A stretch of DNA of 64,000 bases from Tricholomella constricta. Its lineage: Eukaryota; Basidiomycota; Agaricomycetes; Agaricales; Lyophyllaceae. The notes beneath the pieces were generated by a model. It saw nothing but the letters and a program-made list of their open reading frames with translations, was not told where the DNA came from and ran no database searches. The position numbers and the translations under genes were made by a program. Shown here piece by piece: positions 10,922 to 20,624 of this stretch (the stretch's first letter is position 1; the number at the start of each line of letters is the position of its first letter). The stretch spans positions 905,291 to 969,290 of the forward strand of contig JAACJP010000012.1 of the NCBI GenBank assembly GCA_013368375.1. Direction: 5' to 3'.

Positions 10922-12196
10922 ATGGCCTCGGGATCGAGTCCAAAAGGGGAGGAGGTGCAGGGACGCGCGGAAAGCGCGCCCCCGCCCCCAACCTATATGG
11001 GCGTGCAGCCCCAAACATTTCAATACCCATCGGTTGGCCACATGAGCCAACTGCCCCACCAGGGGCAACCGCCCCATCAGGGGCAACAACTATACCCTAT
11101 GGTTGGCCACATGAGCCAACCGCCCCAGCAGGGGCAACAACCACAGACGGGTGGGTTCTACCCACCGTCGATGGCATATCAACATATGCCATCAATGCAG
11201 AGCTTCATGGGGTACCCACCACCGACGTGGTACCCCCAAATGCCCGCCCCAATCGTACCGCAAAATACGCGGTACAACGAGTCAGAGAAAATGGAGGTGG
11301 ACGACCAAAGTCGTCAAAAAACACCTACTCCACCGGCGCAAGTGGCGCGCAGCGAACCGGCGCGGCAATATGTCGCGCCATATGCAGACGAACAAAGAGG
11401 TTCGTTTGCGTCGAGTTCGCGGAGGCCGGCAGACGATTGCGCAGCGTCGTCTGCGTCAAGTTCGAGGAGACCATTTGCAGACGATGGTCTCCTTTCGTCT
11501 ATCTTGGACCGATTGGAAGACGCGGGTATTCACCGCGAGTTTTGTGATTTCTTGGACGACGGGATGGCGCAGCTGGTTGTAACCCAGCTGCTTGATGCGT
11601 ACGATGGAGTTCGCGCGGACTTGAGACGCGTGAAGGCGAGAGAGTCGGCCATGGCTGAGCAACTCAGCCTGGCAAAAAAGCGACCGGCAGTGGCGTTGCC
11701 AGATCGCGGGGAGGGACCATCGTCCCGACCCATGAAAAGACAGCAGACCGAGGTGCGGCGAGAAGAACGCACCTTATATGAACCCAGGCGTCAGGAACGA
11801 CGCCCGGAACAAGAGTATCGGCGGTTCGACCGCCATCCCGACCAAGAAGTGTGGCGTGATGAGCGCCCACTTGATTATGGTCCTCAACGAGAGGAGCGTC
11901 GCGAGGACCGAGGGACGCGCGAAGTGCGTCCCTTACCGGCTCGAGAAGTCGAGCGAAAGGGCGTCGACAGCGTCGACATCCGCGGTGCAGGCACCGCAAC
12001 AGCAACAGATAGCGGGAGCATTACTCCCACTACCGACCCCGGGAGAAAGCCGGGTACGGAACCCGGAGAGAGGTTCCCAAAAGAAGGAACCTGTTGGCAA
12101 GTATACCTTGCCGGCACCATCGCCTGCACCACCCACTACGATGGTGCAGCCCCCATCGCCTCCGCCAAAGGGCAAAGGCAAACAAAAGGCGTCTGA
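10922..12196 (+). CDS. Gypsy A ORF3a, unknown low-complexity protein
   Basis: ATG at 10922, 201 bp after the pol stop. About 424 residues if read to the stop at 12196. The N-terminal third is rich in Pro, Gln, Met and Tyr, with degenerate repeats of GHMSQ(L/P)P. The middle contains a predicted helical segment (SSILDRLEDAGIHREFCDFL). The distal part is a charged Arg/Glu-rich stretch (RREERTLYEPRRQ) and looks like real protein up to about 11940. After that the sensible reading seems to pass to the +1 frame of ORF3b. I do not recognise a family. The position between pol and the 3' LTR is where env-like or accessory ORFs occur. It is either a separate protein or the first half of a frameshifted ORF3. 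Confidence 0.6.
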   Translation: MASGSSPKGEEVQGRAESAPPPPTYMGVQPQTFQYPSVGHMSQLPHQGQPPHQGQQLYPMVGHMSQPPQQGQQPQTGGFYPPSMAYQHMPSMQSFMGYPPPTWYPQMPAPIVPQNTRYNESEKMEVDDQSRQKTPTPPAQVARSEPARQYVAPYADEQRGSFASSSRRPADDCAASSASSSRRPFADDGLLSSILDRLEDAGIHREFCDFLDDGMAQLVVTQLLDAYDGVRADLRRVKARESAMAEQLSLAKKRPAVALPDRGEGPSSRPMKRQQTEVRREERTLYEPRRQERRPEQEYRRFDRHPDQEVWRDERPLDYGPQREERREDRGTREVRPLPAREVERKGVDSVDIRGAGTATATDSGSITPTTDPGRKPGTEPGERFPKEGTCWQVYLAGTIACTTHYDGAAPIASAKGQRQTKGV

Positions 12197-13769
12197 CCCG
12201 TACGCCAAATTTATGGACGAGTCGGACTACGGCGAGTCCTCCGACGACGAGAAACCCGTCAGCAAGAAGAAGGCTGCCGGGCAAAAGCAGCATCGCGAGA
12301 ATATGGCTCGCAAAGCTCAGAAGGAGGCGCCGGGACGGATCCCTGAAGAGCTTGGGGTGGTCTTTATCAACGGCCGCCACGAGCGGGACAACCGCTTCTG
12401 GGATATGGTGTCGCGGACGGTATATGTGTCGTCCGCCCAGAATCGTGCCTTTGCGCTAGGCACAGCAGCTCGCGTCTCAGAGAGCGAGCTAGGGACGGGA
12501 CAAAACTCCCGTCCCTCAGATGGACGGCTGTATGCCGTCGCACCACGTGGGTTCCCAATGAACCCCCGTGAAGTTGATCAGCTCTATGAGCTGATCAATA
12601 ACCGACGCCATGGGGTGAGGGATGAAGAGCGGGCCGAGGCCTTTATGCTCTTCAGAGAATTCCGTCGGATTACCCTATCGGTCGCGCCTCACTTGCGCGA
12701 CCGAGCCATGGCTCGTGCAGCCATGGACAAATTCCGAAGCGTCTCACGACCGTTCAGTGAACGGTCACCCATCTGGAATGCCCCGGTCATTAGACGGCCG
12801 GGTAAAGCATTCGAATATCGGCATGACAAGCCGACACGAGGAGCTGGTCTCCCCCAACCCGGCCCAGCTCATGCATTGGATGTCGAACATTGGTGTCGAC
12901 ATATGATTCACCATGGGCGTATTGGTTCTAAGAACCAATATGGAGGTATCGTAATGGACTACCGGTTCAGCGTTCATCGTCGCGGGACCTGGGGCTACTT
13001 ACTGGCGAACGTATTGTCGCCAGTAACTCATAGTATGCGGGCATGGTTTATGCGAATTTTCGCAACCATCACCGCACGGCCATACTTCTATGCAGAAGCG
13101 GTGGCGGCCCATAACGAGGCCAACCCTGATCGGCCGTTCACGCCGATTACCGGACCCGAGGTTATTATCCCTCGGATCCAACCTACCGCTCCCGAAGGGT
13201 GGCTGACGGAACAAGGTGTCCTACAACACCTTATTAACTGTGGTATTCCAATTAGTTGGATAAACCACAGCTATACTTATGGTCTACACTATTTAGACCA
13301 TAACTACTCTACTGCAGGTCCTCATAAGGACCTGTTCCACAATGTTGACGACGATCGCGTTCGTCGACTCGATCAATTGGGCGTGCCACCCGCCATTCCG
13401 GAATGGGACGGGTTGGAGTTTCAGAACGAGGGGCTGGACTGTTTATCCAGCGTGGAATGGATGTTTGTGGGTGAAGACCCACATTTCCGAGAACTCCGTG
13501 TTCGGAGAGGGGAGTTTCCCCCTCCGGACCTGCACACTCCCGCTCCATCGGGATCGACGTCTACCAACGTCGAAATGGCGGACCCGGCGGCACTCACACC
13601 TGCCCCCGCGACACCCTCCACAGTCGTGGCAGCTCCAATAGGAGCTACCGAAACCCAAGTGGACCCCGTGTCGGCCCTCACAGGGCCTCTATCACTGGCA
13701 GTGATTACCACTAGCCAGGGTCCGGTGGAATCCAACCCCACCGACCCCGACACAGTGATGGAGTCATAG
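11778..13769 (+). CDS. Gypsy A ORF3b, unknown conserved-looking protein
   Basis: The frame is open from about 11778 (ATG) to the stop at 13769, overlapping ORF3a by 419 bp in the +1 frame. The reading looks protein-like from about 11950. A Pro/Ala/Ser-rich linker leads to a basic patch (VSKKKAAGQKQHRENMARK), then a folded-looking region of about 350 residues with many aromatics (VDQLYELINNRR, EHWCRHMIHHGRIG, TWGYLLANVLSP, ARPYFYAEAV, GVLQHLINCGIPISWI), and a disordered Pro/Thr tail. I recognise no catalytic motif, signal peptide or membrane segment, so it is not an obvious envelope. The function is unknown. The hairpin pattern continues unbroken through it, which ties it to the element rather than to captured host sequence. 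Confidence 0.65.
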   Translation: MNPGVRNDARNKSIGGSTAIPTKKCGVMSAHLIMVLNERSVARTEGRAKCVPYRLEKSSERASTASTSAVQAPQQQQIAGALLPLPTPGESRVRNPERGSQKKEPVGKYTLPAPSPAPPTTMVQPPSPPPKGKGKQKASDPYAKFMDESDYGESSDDEKPVSKKKAAGQKQHRENMARKAQKEAPGRIPEELGVVFINGRHERDNRFWDMVSRTVYVSSAQNRAFALGTAARVSESELGTGQNSRPSDGRLYAVAPRGFPMNPREVDQLYELINNRRHGVRDEERAEAFMLFREFRRITLSVAPHLRDRAMARAAMDKFRSVSRPFSERSPIWNAPVIRRPGKAFEYRHDKPTRGAGLPQPGPAHALDVEHWCRHMIHHGRIGSKNQYGGIVMDYRFSVHRRGTWGYLLANVLSPVTHSMRAWFMRIFATITARPYFYAEAVAAHNEANPDRPFTPITGPEVIIPRIQPTAPEGWLTEQGVLQHLINCGIPISWINHSYTYGLHYLDHNYSTAGPHKDLFHNVDDDRVRRLDQLGVPPAIPEWDGLEFQNEGLDCLSSVEWMFVGEDPHFRELRVRRGEFPPPDLHTPAPSGSTSTNVEMADPAALTPAPATPSTVVAAPIGATETQVDPVSALTGPLSLAVITTSQGPVESNPTDPDTVMES

Positions 13770-14145
13770 GTCGGGGAGACAACTTAATCCCCCCGTCAAC
13801 GAACCGACCTCGACACGCAGGAGGTATCGTCGGGACGACCGCCATTGTAAGGTGTAGACCACCTTACTCCCGAGGAGCAAACCGCAGGTCGCGTACTCAA
13901 ATATACGCAACACCGGATGTCCTCAATCCCAGGCCACCTCGAGCGGCACTTGGAGGCCGTTTAGTGGAACTATTGTCTCCACTATGTATTCGGTCATGAA
14001 TACGTACCAGTAATACGTATTTCTGTGCAGGCGATATTGGGTGTAGGTCGCCGGGACCTACACCCTCCCTCTTGCCTTAATGTTATTATTACTTATTGCA
14101 TTACTCCCTGGTGAAGATCGCTACTAGCGATCTTAAAGGGGGGTA
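13770..14145 (+). other. Gypsy A 3' UTR with hairpins and polypurine tract
   Basis: No ORF. It contains perfect inverted repeats, including 14039-14049 with 14055-14065 (11-bp arms, 5-nt loop) and 14114-14122 with 14126-14134 (9-bp arms, 3-nt loop). It ends in the purine-rich AAAGGGGGG (14135-14143) just before the 3' LTR, the expected plus-strand primer. Confidence 0.8.
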
Positions 14146-14366
14146 TGTAAGGGCGCTTACTATCTTATCGACTAATCTGATCTAATCGTATCTTATCGAC
14201 ACGATTATGCTATTGTTTGGCAACACCTTCCGGTGTTGCCTATTTAATCCTTTACATTACATAATTAAATAGTAGACCTTGTACACCTATACGTAGCAAT
14301 CGACAGACTTGTCAAGCTTACGTCTAGCGTGCACAGCAAGGTCCCCAATCTTGTAACTCCGTTACA
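14146..14366 (+). repeat. Gypsy A 3' LTR
   Basis: 221 bp, one mismatch to the 5' LTR. It is followed by the right TSD copy TGGCG at 14367-14371. Confidence 0.93.
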
Positions 14367-14371
14367 TGGCG

Positions 14372-17216
14372 TCTGGACAGGAAAGGGACCACAGGTGTCC
14401 ATGTGAAGAAGCTCGCAGACTCTCGATGCCCGACGAGCGAAGTGATCATAAGGACGCTGAGGTTGTTTCCCAATAAGGCAGGGAATGCAATGGGACTCCG
14501 AGAAGGCGCCAGAATATACAATGCCTGTCGCATACGGTTTGGTCAAGGTTGCTCGAGTCGCATCAGAACCCAGGTGACCAAAGCGACGATGCCAAAGATC
14601 GGGAGAGATAATGATGCGGGGAAATCGCAAGTCCGAATCCTGAAGGGCAATGGCCGGAAGGACAACGGCATCGGCGAGATCGACGGGAGTGGGAACGGAG
14701 GGAGGCCGAATGAAATCACAAGAAAGGAATGAGAGTCGTCGAATGACGGTAGCATCAAGGGTGTGACCAGAGAGGCGAGACTTGGATGCAGGGAAGTGAA
14801 TAGTTGTCGAGTTCGGTTCGAAAGTCAATCGAGTACCCAGTTCCGTCATACTACCAACCGACAGAAGGTTAATGGGGGCATCAGGAGCATGCAGGCATTC
14901 CCGAAGATGATAGATAACATTGTGTCCATCGAGAATCGTCTTGAACCGGACTTCACCCTTAGCCAGAGTCTGGAGAATCCCACAATTCGCAGTGCCGACA
15001 GAAATCGCCTGCGAGGTATCATAAGTCCAGAAAAGTTCACGATCACGGATGATATGGACAGTGCAGCCGGAGTCGAGAAGGGAGTTATAGCGGGAGGACA
15101 GTGAGAGCAAGGCGACGGAGTCGGTAGTATAGACGAACTCGGTATACGGTGGAAGTGAAGGCGGAGGAGGATCATCCGGAGGAGTCGCAGGCGTGCACAC
15201 GGTATACAAGTCAATCAAATCAATTTGAGCTTCGGCTTCGGTTTCTACGACAGGCGATAAAGGGCGAGTAGGTTCAGAGGTCGATACAAGAGCAGTGGGG
15301 CGACTAGCAGCCTTTTGAGCCAGAAAACGCTCCTTTCCACCTTCATCACCACCGCCAGGTCTCCAACAGTTCGGACATAAATGGCCGTAGGATCCGCAAT
15401 TATCACAAATGGGCCAATCCGAAGATGAAGGTGTCGCAGTAGTCGGTGGCGTAGGCTGAGCAGAGTCGGCGGAAGAGGCAGTAGCAGCAAGCGAAGCGGA
15501 CGGAATAGAACAGCATTGGGGAGGATGTGAGATCGCAAGACGACGGAGGTCCATTTCGATTTTGAGAACCTCATTGGCAAGGTAGTCGAAAGAGAGCTGA
15601 CGATCATCCTCGAGACGCTCGATGTCCAAACGAACCGAAGCACGGAGACTATCAAAGGCGGAAATGTGGGGAAGGCCGTCGACAAATTTTTGGGTGAGCT
15701 CATAATACGTGAATGGCCATCGAGTTGACTGGGTTTGCATGAACGCTTGTTGCCAGGCTGTGACGTAGTTAATGATTCCACCAATAGAATTTGCCTTGCG
15801 CGAGAGGGTGGTCGATTTGATGAGTTCGGCGGCAGCAGCGTGTCCAACCCCATACTTCTCCCGGAGAATGAGCAGAAGGCCACGAGAGGAAGAGACGCAA
15901 TGACCGTAAACGTCCCGTTTCTCAAGAGGGAGGAGTCGACGAGGAATATTGCCGAGGCGACTCGTGATGATATAAGAAACCACGTCATCTAGACGCCACC
16001 AAGCCTGATACGCCTCCAGTTCAGGAGAACCAACACCGTGGATAGCGAAGTCAACGAAAGGAGGGAAGGTAGGGATAGACGCCGGGTCCGAATAAGCGCC
16101 CGGAAGAGGATCGGGAGCGACGAATGCCCAAAGGCCTGAGTGTTCAATCGTACTCTGGACGCCTGAGTACCAGTCCGGCCAGTCTTCAGCCCGAGTAAGT
16201 AAAGGAATGTGCGTAGTAGAAGGTAGTTTGGTTTCCGTAAAGTTGTAGGTAGACGGTACAGAGGTAACAGAATGAAGCGAGGGAGCAGGAGAAGCTTGAC
16301 GAACAGGTAACGGGGAAGAAGAAGCGGCGGAAGAAAGACGAGAAGCATGGGAAACAGAAGGTGGGGGAATCGAACGTCGAGAATTATGGGAAGCGGCAGA
16401 AACAGGTGAAGGGTAGAATAAAGGCGTACGAACAGGGGGAGAGGGGGCAGGAACAGGGATGGCAAGTGGATAACGAGGTTGTGGAGCCAAAGGTGTATTA
16501 AGTCGAACATGAATGGGAGAGTGAATGGGGGTTGAAAGAGCACTAGCATGAGCACGACGTAAAGGCGAAGGAGTAATCGGGGAAAAATGAGAAGGCAAAG
16601 AAGAATGCGATGAAGAATGAACAGAAGGTGCAGGAAGTGAATTTAAACGTGAAGTAGGAGGAGGAGAAATAATCGCTAGTGAAGAGGTAGGTGCATGTTC
16701 AGGAATGGCAGAAGAATTCGCGCGAGAAGGCAAAAGAACGGGAGAAGGCTGCATATATGCAGGTGAAAAGGGTCTGGGAACGGGTGATGGGGTCGGTGGA
16801 GGGTGATAAGAAGTATTTGGTTCAACATGAGCTTCAGAAGAATCGATAATAGTACTGTAATGCTTGTGTGGGGGAGCAGGTATAAGGCGACGGGACTCAA
16901 CTGGATTTAAACGAGGTAATGTATGAGACCATGTTATCCCCGCCGCTGGGAAAGAAACAACGGCAGCTGGAGTACGTAAAGGAACAGAATTGGAATTCGG
17001 GACTGAAGACGTGGATATCCTGGACGAAGCACGAGCGCCTGATTGATGGGCCGGAGTAGATTGGGCACGGAGATGAGGGCGGCCTGAGCGGTTCGAGGAC
17101 GTAGAAGGGACACGAGATGGAGGCGGTGCAGAGCCAGTCGGAGCGAAAGGATCAGCCATACGAAGCCAAGATGTATGCGCGAGAGGGAAACAGAGACTGT
17201 AGGTGAAGACCGACAA
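14372..17216 (-). CDS. Copia-1 Gag, protease and proximal integrase
   Basis: Minus-strand frame from an ATG at 17216 (a second candidate at 17160, MADPFAPTG, is equally plausible) down to the gypsy A insertion. From 17160: about 330 residues of Pro/Ser-rich sequence, then a copia-type Gag region (EDWPDWYSGV ... LWAFVAP), a CCHC knuckle CDNCGSYGHLCPNC near residue 583, a retropepsin with LLDSGCTVHI near residue 695, the pre-integrase HHCC region (LWHRRFGHLG ... CIPCLIGKQ), and the start of the integrase core (HMDTCGPFPVQTP). The reading continues without a frame change at 3398 once gypsy A and one TSD copy are removed. The long Pro/Ser N-terminus is unusual for copia Gag but uninterrupted. Confidence 0.92.
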
Positions 17217-17299
17217 TGAACCTGATCCGTTTAATTGAGCTGCTAAGAGATAGAATTTCCGAAAACTAGGGGCGTGTCGTCGATCTTGATCTAGGCGGG

Positions 17300-17309
17300 G
17301 CCCATAACC
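17300..17309 (-). other. Copia-1 primer-binding site (initiator tRNA-Met anticodon region)
   Basis: On the minus strand the 5' LTR is followed at once by GGTTATGGGC. Its complement, GCCCATAACC, carries the CAU anticodon in an initiator-Met-like loop. This resembles Drosophila copia, which is primed by a cleaved half of initiator tRNA-Met. The same ten bases follow the LTR of copia-2 (18076-18085). Confidence 0.65.
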
Positions 17310-17576
17310 TGATGGCCAGATATGATCTAGAGTACGGAATCCTCAGTGTTCCGAGAAGGTAAGAACAGCTTTAGATTAATCAATATACCTAGAGTACGGA
17401 CTAGGGATATTGGGTAAATAGAAGAAGGGCTAGAGAACGGAAAGATACGTACATCCTCAGTGTTCCGAGAAGGTAAGAACAGCTGAGGATGGCGACGCGA
17501 CTGAGCGGAGGTATATGTACGGTCACGTGCCAAGCAGTACGTAAGTGATGAGAAAGAACGGGGACAAGTCCCAATA
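17310..17576 (-). repeat. Copia-1 5' LTR
   Basis: 267 bp, paired with 346-612. It is upstream of gag on the minus strand and followed by the TSD copy CTGAC (17577-17581). Confidence 0.92.
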
Positions 17577-17581
17577 CTGAC

Positions 17582-17763
17582 AAGGGGGAATCCGAAGAGA
17601 ATAGACTAAAGGATTCCCAGATGTCAGGGGAACGACTATATACGACGTATGTACGTGAGGGCAGGTCCTGTATGGTATACTGTACATGTAATGACAGGGA
17701 TGGTCAGCGGCGCGTGTCTGGACACGTTCCCGACGCTGTCCGATCCTCGTCGCGCAGGGTATG
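17582..17763 (-). repeat. Gypsy B' LTR, piece 2
   Basis: This continues piece 1 after removal of copia-1. It matches the family-B LTR in reverse complement, with GGCGCGTGT, GACACGTTCCCGACGCTGTC and CGATCCTCGT in order. It ends at GTATG (17759-17763), the mutated left TSD copy of copia-2. Confidence 0.8.
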
Positions 17764-18075
17764 TGTTACGATCTAGTGGGCCACCGTAAGTGCGCCCCTT
17801 TGTTTCTTTCACTCAAAGACTCTTTATATCATTGCATACAACAAAGGACCATTTACATATATATAGTACTGTACAATACTCAGACACCCTTAGTTCTAAT
17901 ACTCGGACTAAGGGTGAGCCACCTACTTATCACGATACTTATAACCTTACTAACTGTGTCGTAGCTTATATTTCCGTGTTACTTTTAGGTACGACACATA
18001 ATACAATAGTTCTAATACTCGGACTAAGGCTTATATTTCCGTGTTACTTTTAGGACTGCAAGTCAGATTCTAACA
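17764..18075 (+). repeat. Copia-2 5' LTR
   Basis: 312 bp, TGTTACG...TTCTAACA. It is followed at 18076 by GGTTATGGGC, the same initiator-tRNA-Met-like primer site as in copia-1. The rest of the leader to 18282 has no ORF. Confidence 0.92.
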
Positions 18076-18282
18076 GGTTATGGGCTACTGAGCCGTACAC
18101 CACAGTGACGAGCTCCCAAAGAGAATCCTGACCCCGTCCTGAACCACCGAGCCGATTGCTCAAATCTTATCCAAATCTTATCAGACCCCGGGCCGACTGC
18201 CCGATCTTATCAAGCGCGCGTCGAACCACGCGCCTCCACAAATTTCCTTTGTCTATTACCCCCCCAACCCCACAACATACCT

Positions 18283-19986
18283 ATGACTATCCAAATCGAC
18301 TCGGCCACGGCGGCCGAGATGCGCAGAATCGACAACTCTCCTGGATGCACTATCACCATCATCAAGTGCTCCACAGACTACAAAGGCCATCTCTTGGCCA
18401 AGGACGATGGAACTTACACCACCTGGGCTCGCGACTTCGAGAACCATCTCGTCTTGACCGGACTATGGGAATATGCTTTCGACCCCCCCCTCCGTCCCCA
18501 CGAGACACACGAACCACGCGCATTCCGCAATTGGAATATGAATGACCGCCTCACATGCGCGTTCATCGCAACTGGCGTCGCGAGCGCGGAAAGGCAGTTC
18601 ATCTTGAAGGAGGGAGCGAAAGCGTGCTGGCTCGCAATTAAAGGGCGACATGAGGGATCAGGTCCAGTACAACAGGTGCAATTACTCCAGGAAGCGCTCT
18701 CCACCAAGTGCTCGATGGAAGAGCCACTCACGGAAACCATCGACCGCATCTTTGAGAAGATAGATCGCGCGTTCGCCGTTGGCGAAGTCTCGTCCGATAC
18801 ACTCAAATGCATAGCCTGCCTCAGCTCCCTATCAGCCACTTCCTTCGCACATGCACGATCGAACATTTCACGCGACATCGCCGCATCTACCAAAGACAAA
18901 CCCTACAAATCTGGCGATATCCGTCGCTATCTGGAGAACGAGCAGACCCTCATCACCGCTGATAAAGCTGACACCAACCCTCCGGCCTCTGCATTCTCCG
19001 CCAAAGCTCAATCCAACCGAAATAACCGGACCTCTGACCTCAACTGCTCGACCTGCGCCGCCGCAGGCCGACCAGCGAAGGGACATACGACGGAGTGGTG
19101 CATCATGCCGGGTGGCGGACAGGCGGGGAAGACTATACAAGAGTCCCGCACCGCGCGCCACGCCGCCTTTGAGGCCAATCGTCGAAACAAAGGAAAGACC
19201 ACTCCCTCCAAAATCACCATCACCCCCAGCGGCGGAACAGCCTTCTCAATTGAAGGCGACACAGCAACGATCGCGGCCTACATCGCGGCCCAATCAGGAG
19301 CAAAGCCGGAATTCGCAGGACTCGCATCTGACGCCCTCCCCGATACGGAGACCGTACTTACAGATGCACTTACAAAGGCCGAGACGATGGAATTTGACAT
19401 GTGGCTCGCGATGGGAGAAGAGCCCGAGGCAAGCGTTAACTGGAACGACTGTACCACTAAAACTGTAGACGACTCAGCATTCACCAGCATCACACCACTC
19501 CAGCAGAACGGACGCACCGCCATCGCCTCTCTTGATGAACACCCCTTCTTCCTTGACTCCGGCGCCACCGTCCACATCTCGCAGAACAAATCCGACTTCT
19601 ACTCCCTCCGACCTATACCCCCCCGATCTATCAGAGGAGTAGGAGGATGGTCCATTGCCGTCGTCGGAATAGGAAAAATTCGACTGCGTATTGCCCGCGG
19701 CGCATACATTATACTGGAGGATGCACTCTATGTACCCAAGTCCACCATTCGTCTCATCTCCATAAGCTCACTATCTACCCAATCCGCCACTACGACCACA
19801 TTCGACGGCACCGGGGCTACCATCCGAGATAAGTCCACCGGCGCGATCATTGCCGCCGCCACACTCCTCCCTAAGAAGCGCCTCTATGCCCTGGACCTTC
19901 ATGCAGCCCAAGTCGAGCACACCCTCGCCGCTCAACATTCACCCGACCTTGCGACATGGCATAGACGCTTAGGCCATGCCAACTAT
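18283..19986 (+). CDS. Copia-2 Gag and protease, up to the KDZ insertion
   Basis: ATG at 18283 (MTIQIDSAT). The frame is open to the insertion after codon Tyr at 19984-19986, then runs into a stop at 20010 in KDZ sequence. From the start: copia-type Gag (about residues 30-220, with YTTWARDFENHL), a CCHC-like knuckle CSTCAAAGRPAKGHTTEWC near residue 256 (wider spacing than usual), a retropepsin with FFLDSGATVHIS near residue 423, and the pre-integrase segment ATWHRRLGHANY. The frame resumes at 34032 as QSIQAMAKAG, which restores the family's usual sequence across the junction. Confidence 0.92.
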
Positions 19987-20005
19987 CCACATACATACAC
20001 AACAC

Positions 20006-20100
20006 TGTAATGTGACCAACGCTCTAGCGGGCGTATACAGTGTACCGTAGTTGACGCATCGAGCGGGTCCTCTGTGTCGTAGCGGACGCCTTTACAGTGT
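20006..20100 (+). repeat. KDZ left terminal inverted repeat
   Basis: 95 bp matching the reverse complement of 33913-34007 with one mismatch (GGGCGTATAC against GGGCATATAC). ACAGTGTA-like octamers recur within it. Weaker similarity continues about 50 bp further inward (ACGGAGCAG, TACACTGTA). Confidence 0.93.
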
Positions 20101-20255
20101 GTTGTTTTTAACGGAGCAGCGGACGGGATACACTGTACCACCATTGACGACAATAAAGTGCTCGCTGTGGCATTCACTGCAGCCGACCGCAGATCCGGTA
20201 CCCGGATGGTGAATATTGAACCTGGAACTGCTCCCTGCAATCCGGGACAGCAGAT

Positions 20256-20545
20256 TTGACCGGTCACCAATCCGATCTTCCGTCCAGTAGGTGTAGATTC
20301 TGAATATTCCGGATGCATTTCCTACGATCCGGTGACCTGTCCGATAGGTGTATATTCATTCCGGATGTGTTTCCTACAATCCGGTCACCTGTCCGGTAGG
20401 TATATATTCATTCCGGATGCGTTTCCTACGATCCGGTCACCTGTCCGGTAGGTGTATATTCATTCCGGATGCATTTCCTACAATCCGGTCACCTGTCCGG
20501 TAGGTATATATTCATTCTGGATGTATTTCCTGCAATGCGGGTAGC
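20256..20545 (+). repeat. KDZ left subterminal tandem repeat, 52-bp period
   Basis: Starts of TCCGGATG at 20308, 20360, 20412 and 20464, and a diverged one at 20516, give an exact 52-bp period with about five units. Each unit carries ATCCGGT, ACCTGTCCGGTAGGT and TATATTCATTCCGGATG. Subterminal arrays in DNA transposons are usual transposase-binding regions. That role is inferred here. Confidence 0.9.
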
Positions 20546-20624
20546 TCCACTTCATTGTTTCTTCACGCAGATCATAGGAACATCTCAATGCATTGCAAGG
20601 ATAGCAAATTATACAACATTAGGT

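Larger units (their letters stand above)
3404..14366 (+). mobile_element. Ty3/gypsy element A (hairpin-rich, three ORF regions)
   Basis: A complete 10.96-kb element with 221-bp LTRs (3404-3624, 14146-14366; one mismatch), TG...CA ends, TSD TGGCG and a purine tract before the 3' LTR. Order is gag-protease, then pol (reverse transcriptase, RNase H, integrase, C-terminal chromodomain), then an extra ORF region of about 2.85 kb of unknown function. Gene order and the chromodomain make it a chromovirus-type gypsy. The whole element, including the LTRs, is saturated with short perfect inverted repeats (see findings). Nearly identical LTRs imply a recent insertion. It inserted into copia-1, which inserted into a gypsy B LTR. 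Confidence 0.95.
346..17576 (-). mobile_element. Ty1/copia element copia-1, interrupted by gypsy A
   Basis: The element is bounded by two 267-bp LTRs (346-612 and 17310-17576) that differ at one position. It is flanked by the 5-bp target duplication CTGAC (341-345 and 17577-17581). Without the nested gypsy A it is about 6.26 kb. It carries one Gag-Pol frame on the minus strand in copia order: Gag, zinc knuckle, protease, integrase, reverse transcriptase, RNase H. It sits inside a gypsy B LTR. It was inactivated twice, by the gypsy A insertion within the integrase core and by a TAG codon in RNase H. Confidence 0.93.

Noticed and set aside
10922..13769. Envelope protein in gypsy A ORF3
   Set aside because: No signal peptide, transmembrane segment or cleavage site is visible, so the env reading is not supported.
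17761..18053. Small frames in the copia-2 LTR, repeated at 36989-37266
   Set aside because: They are the same LTR sequence twice, with no coding signal.
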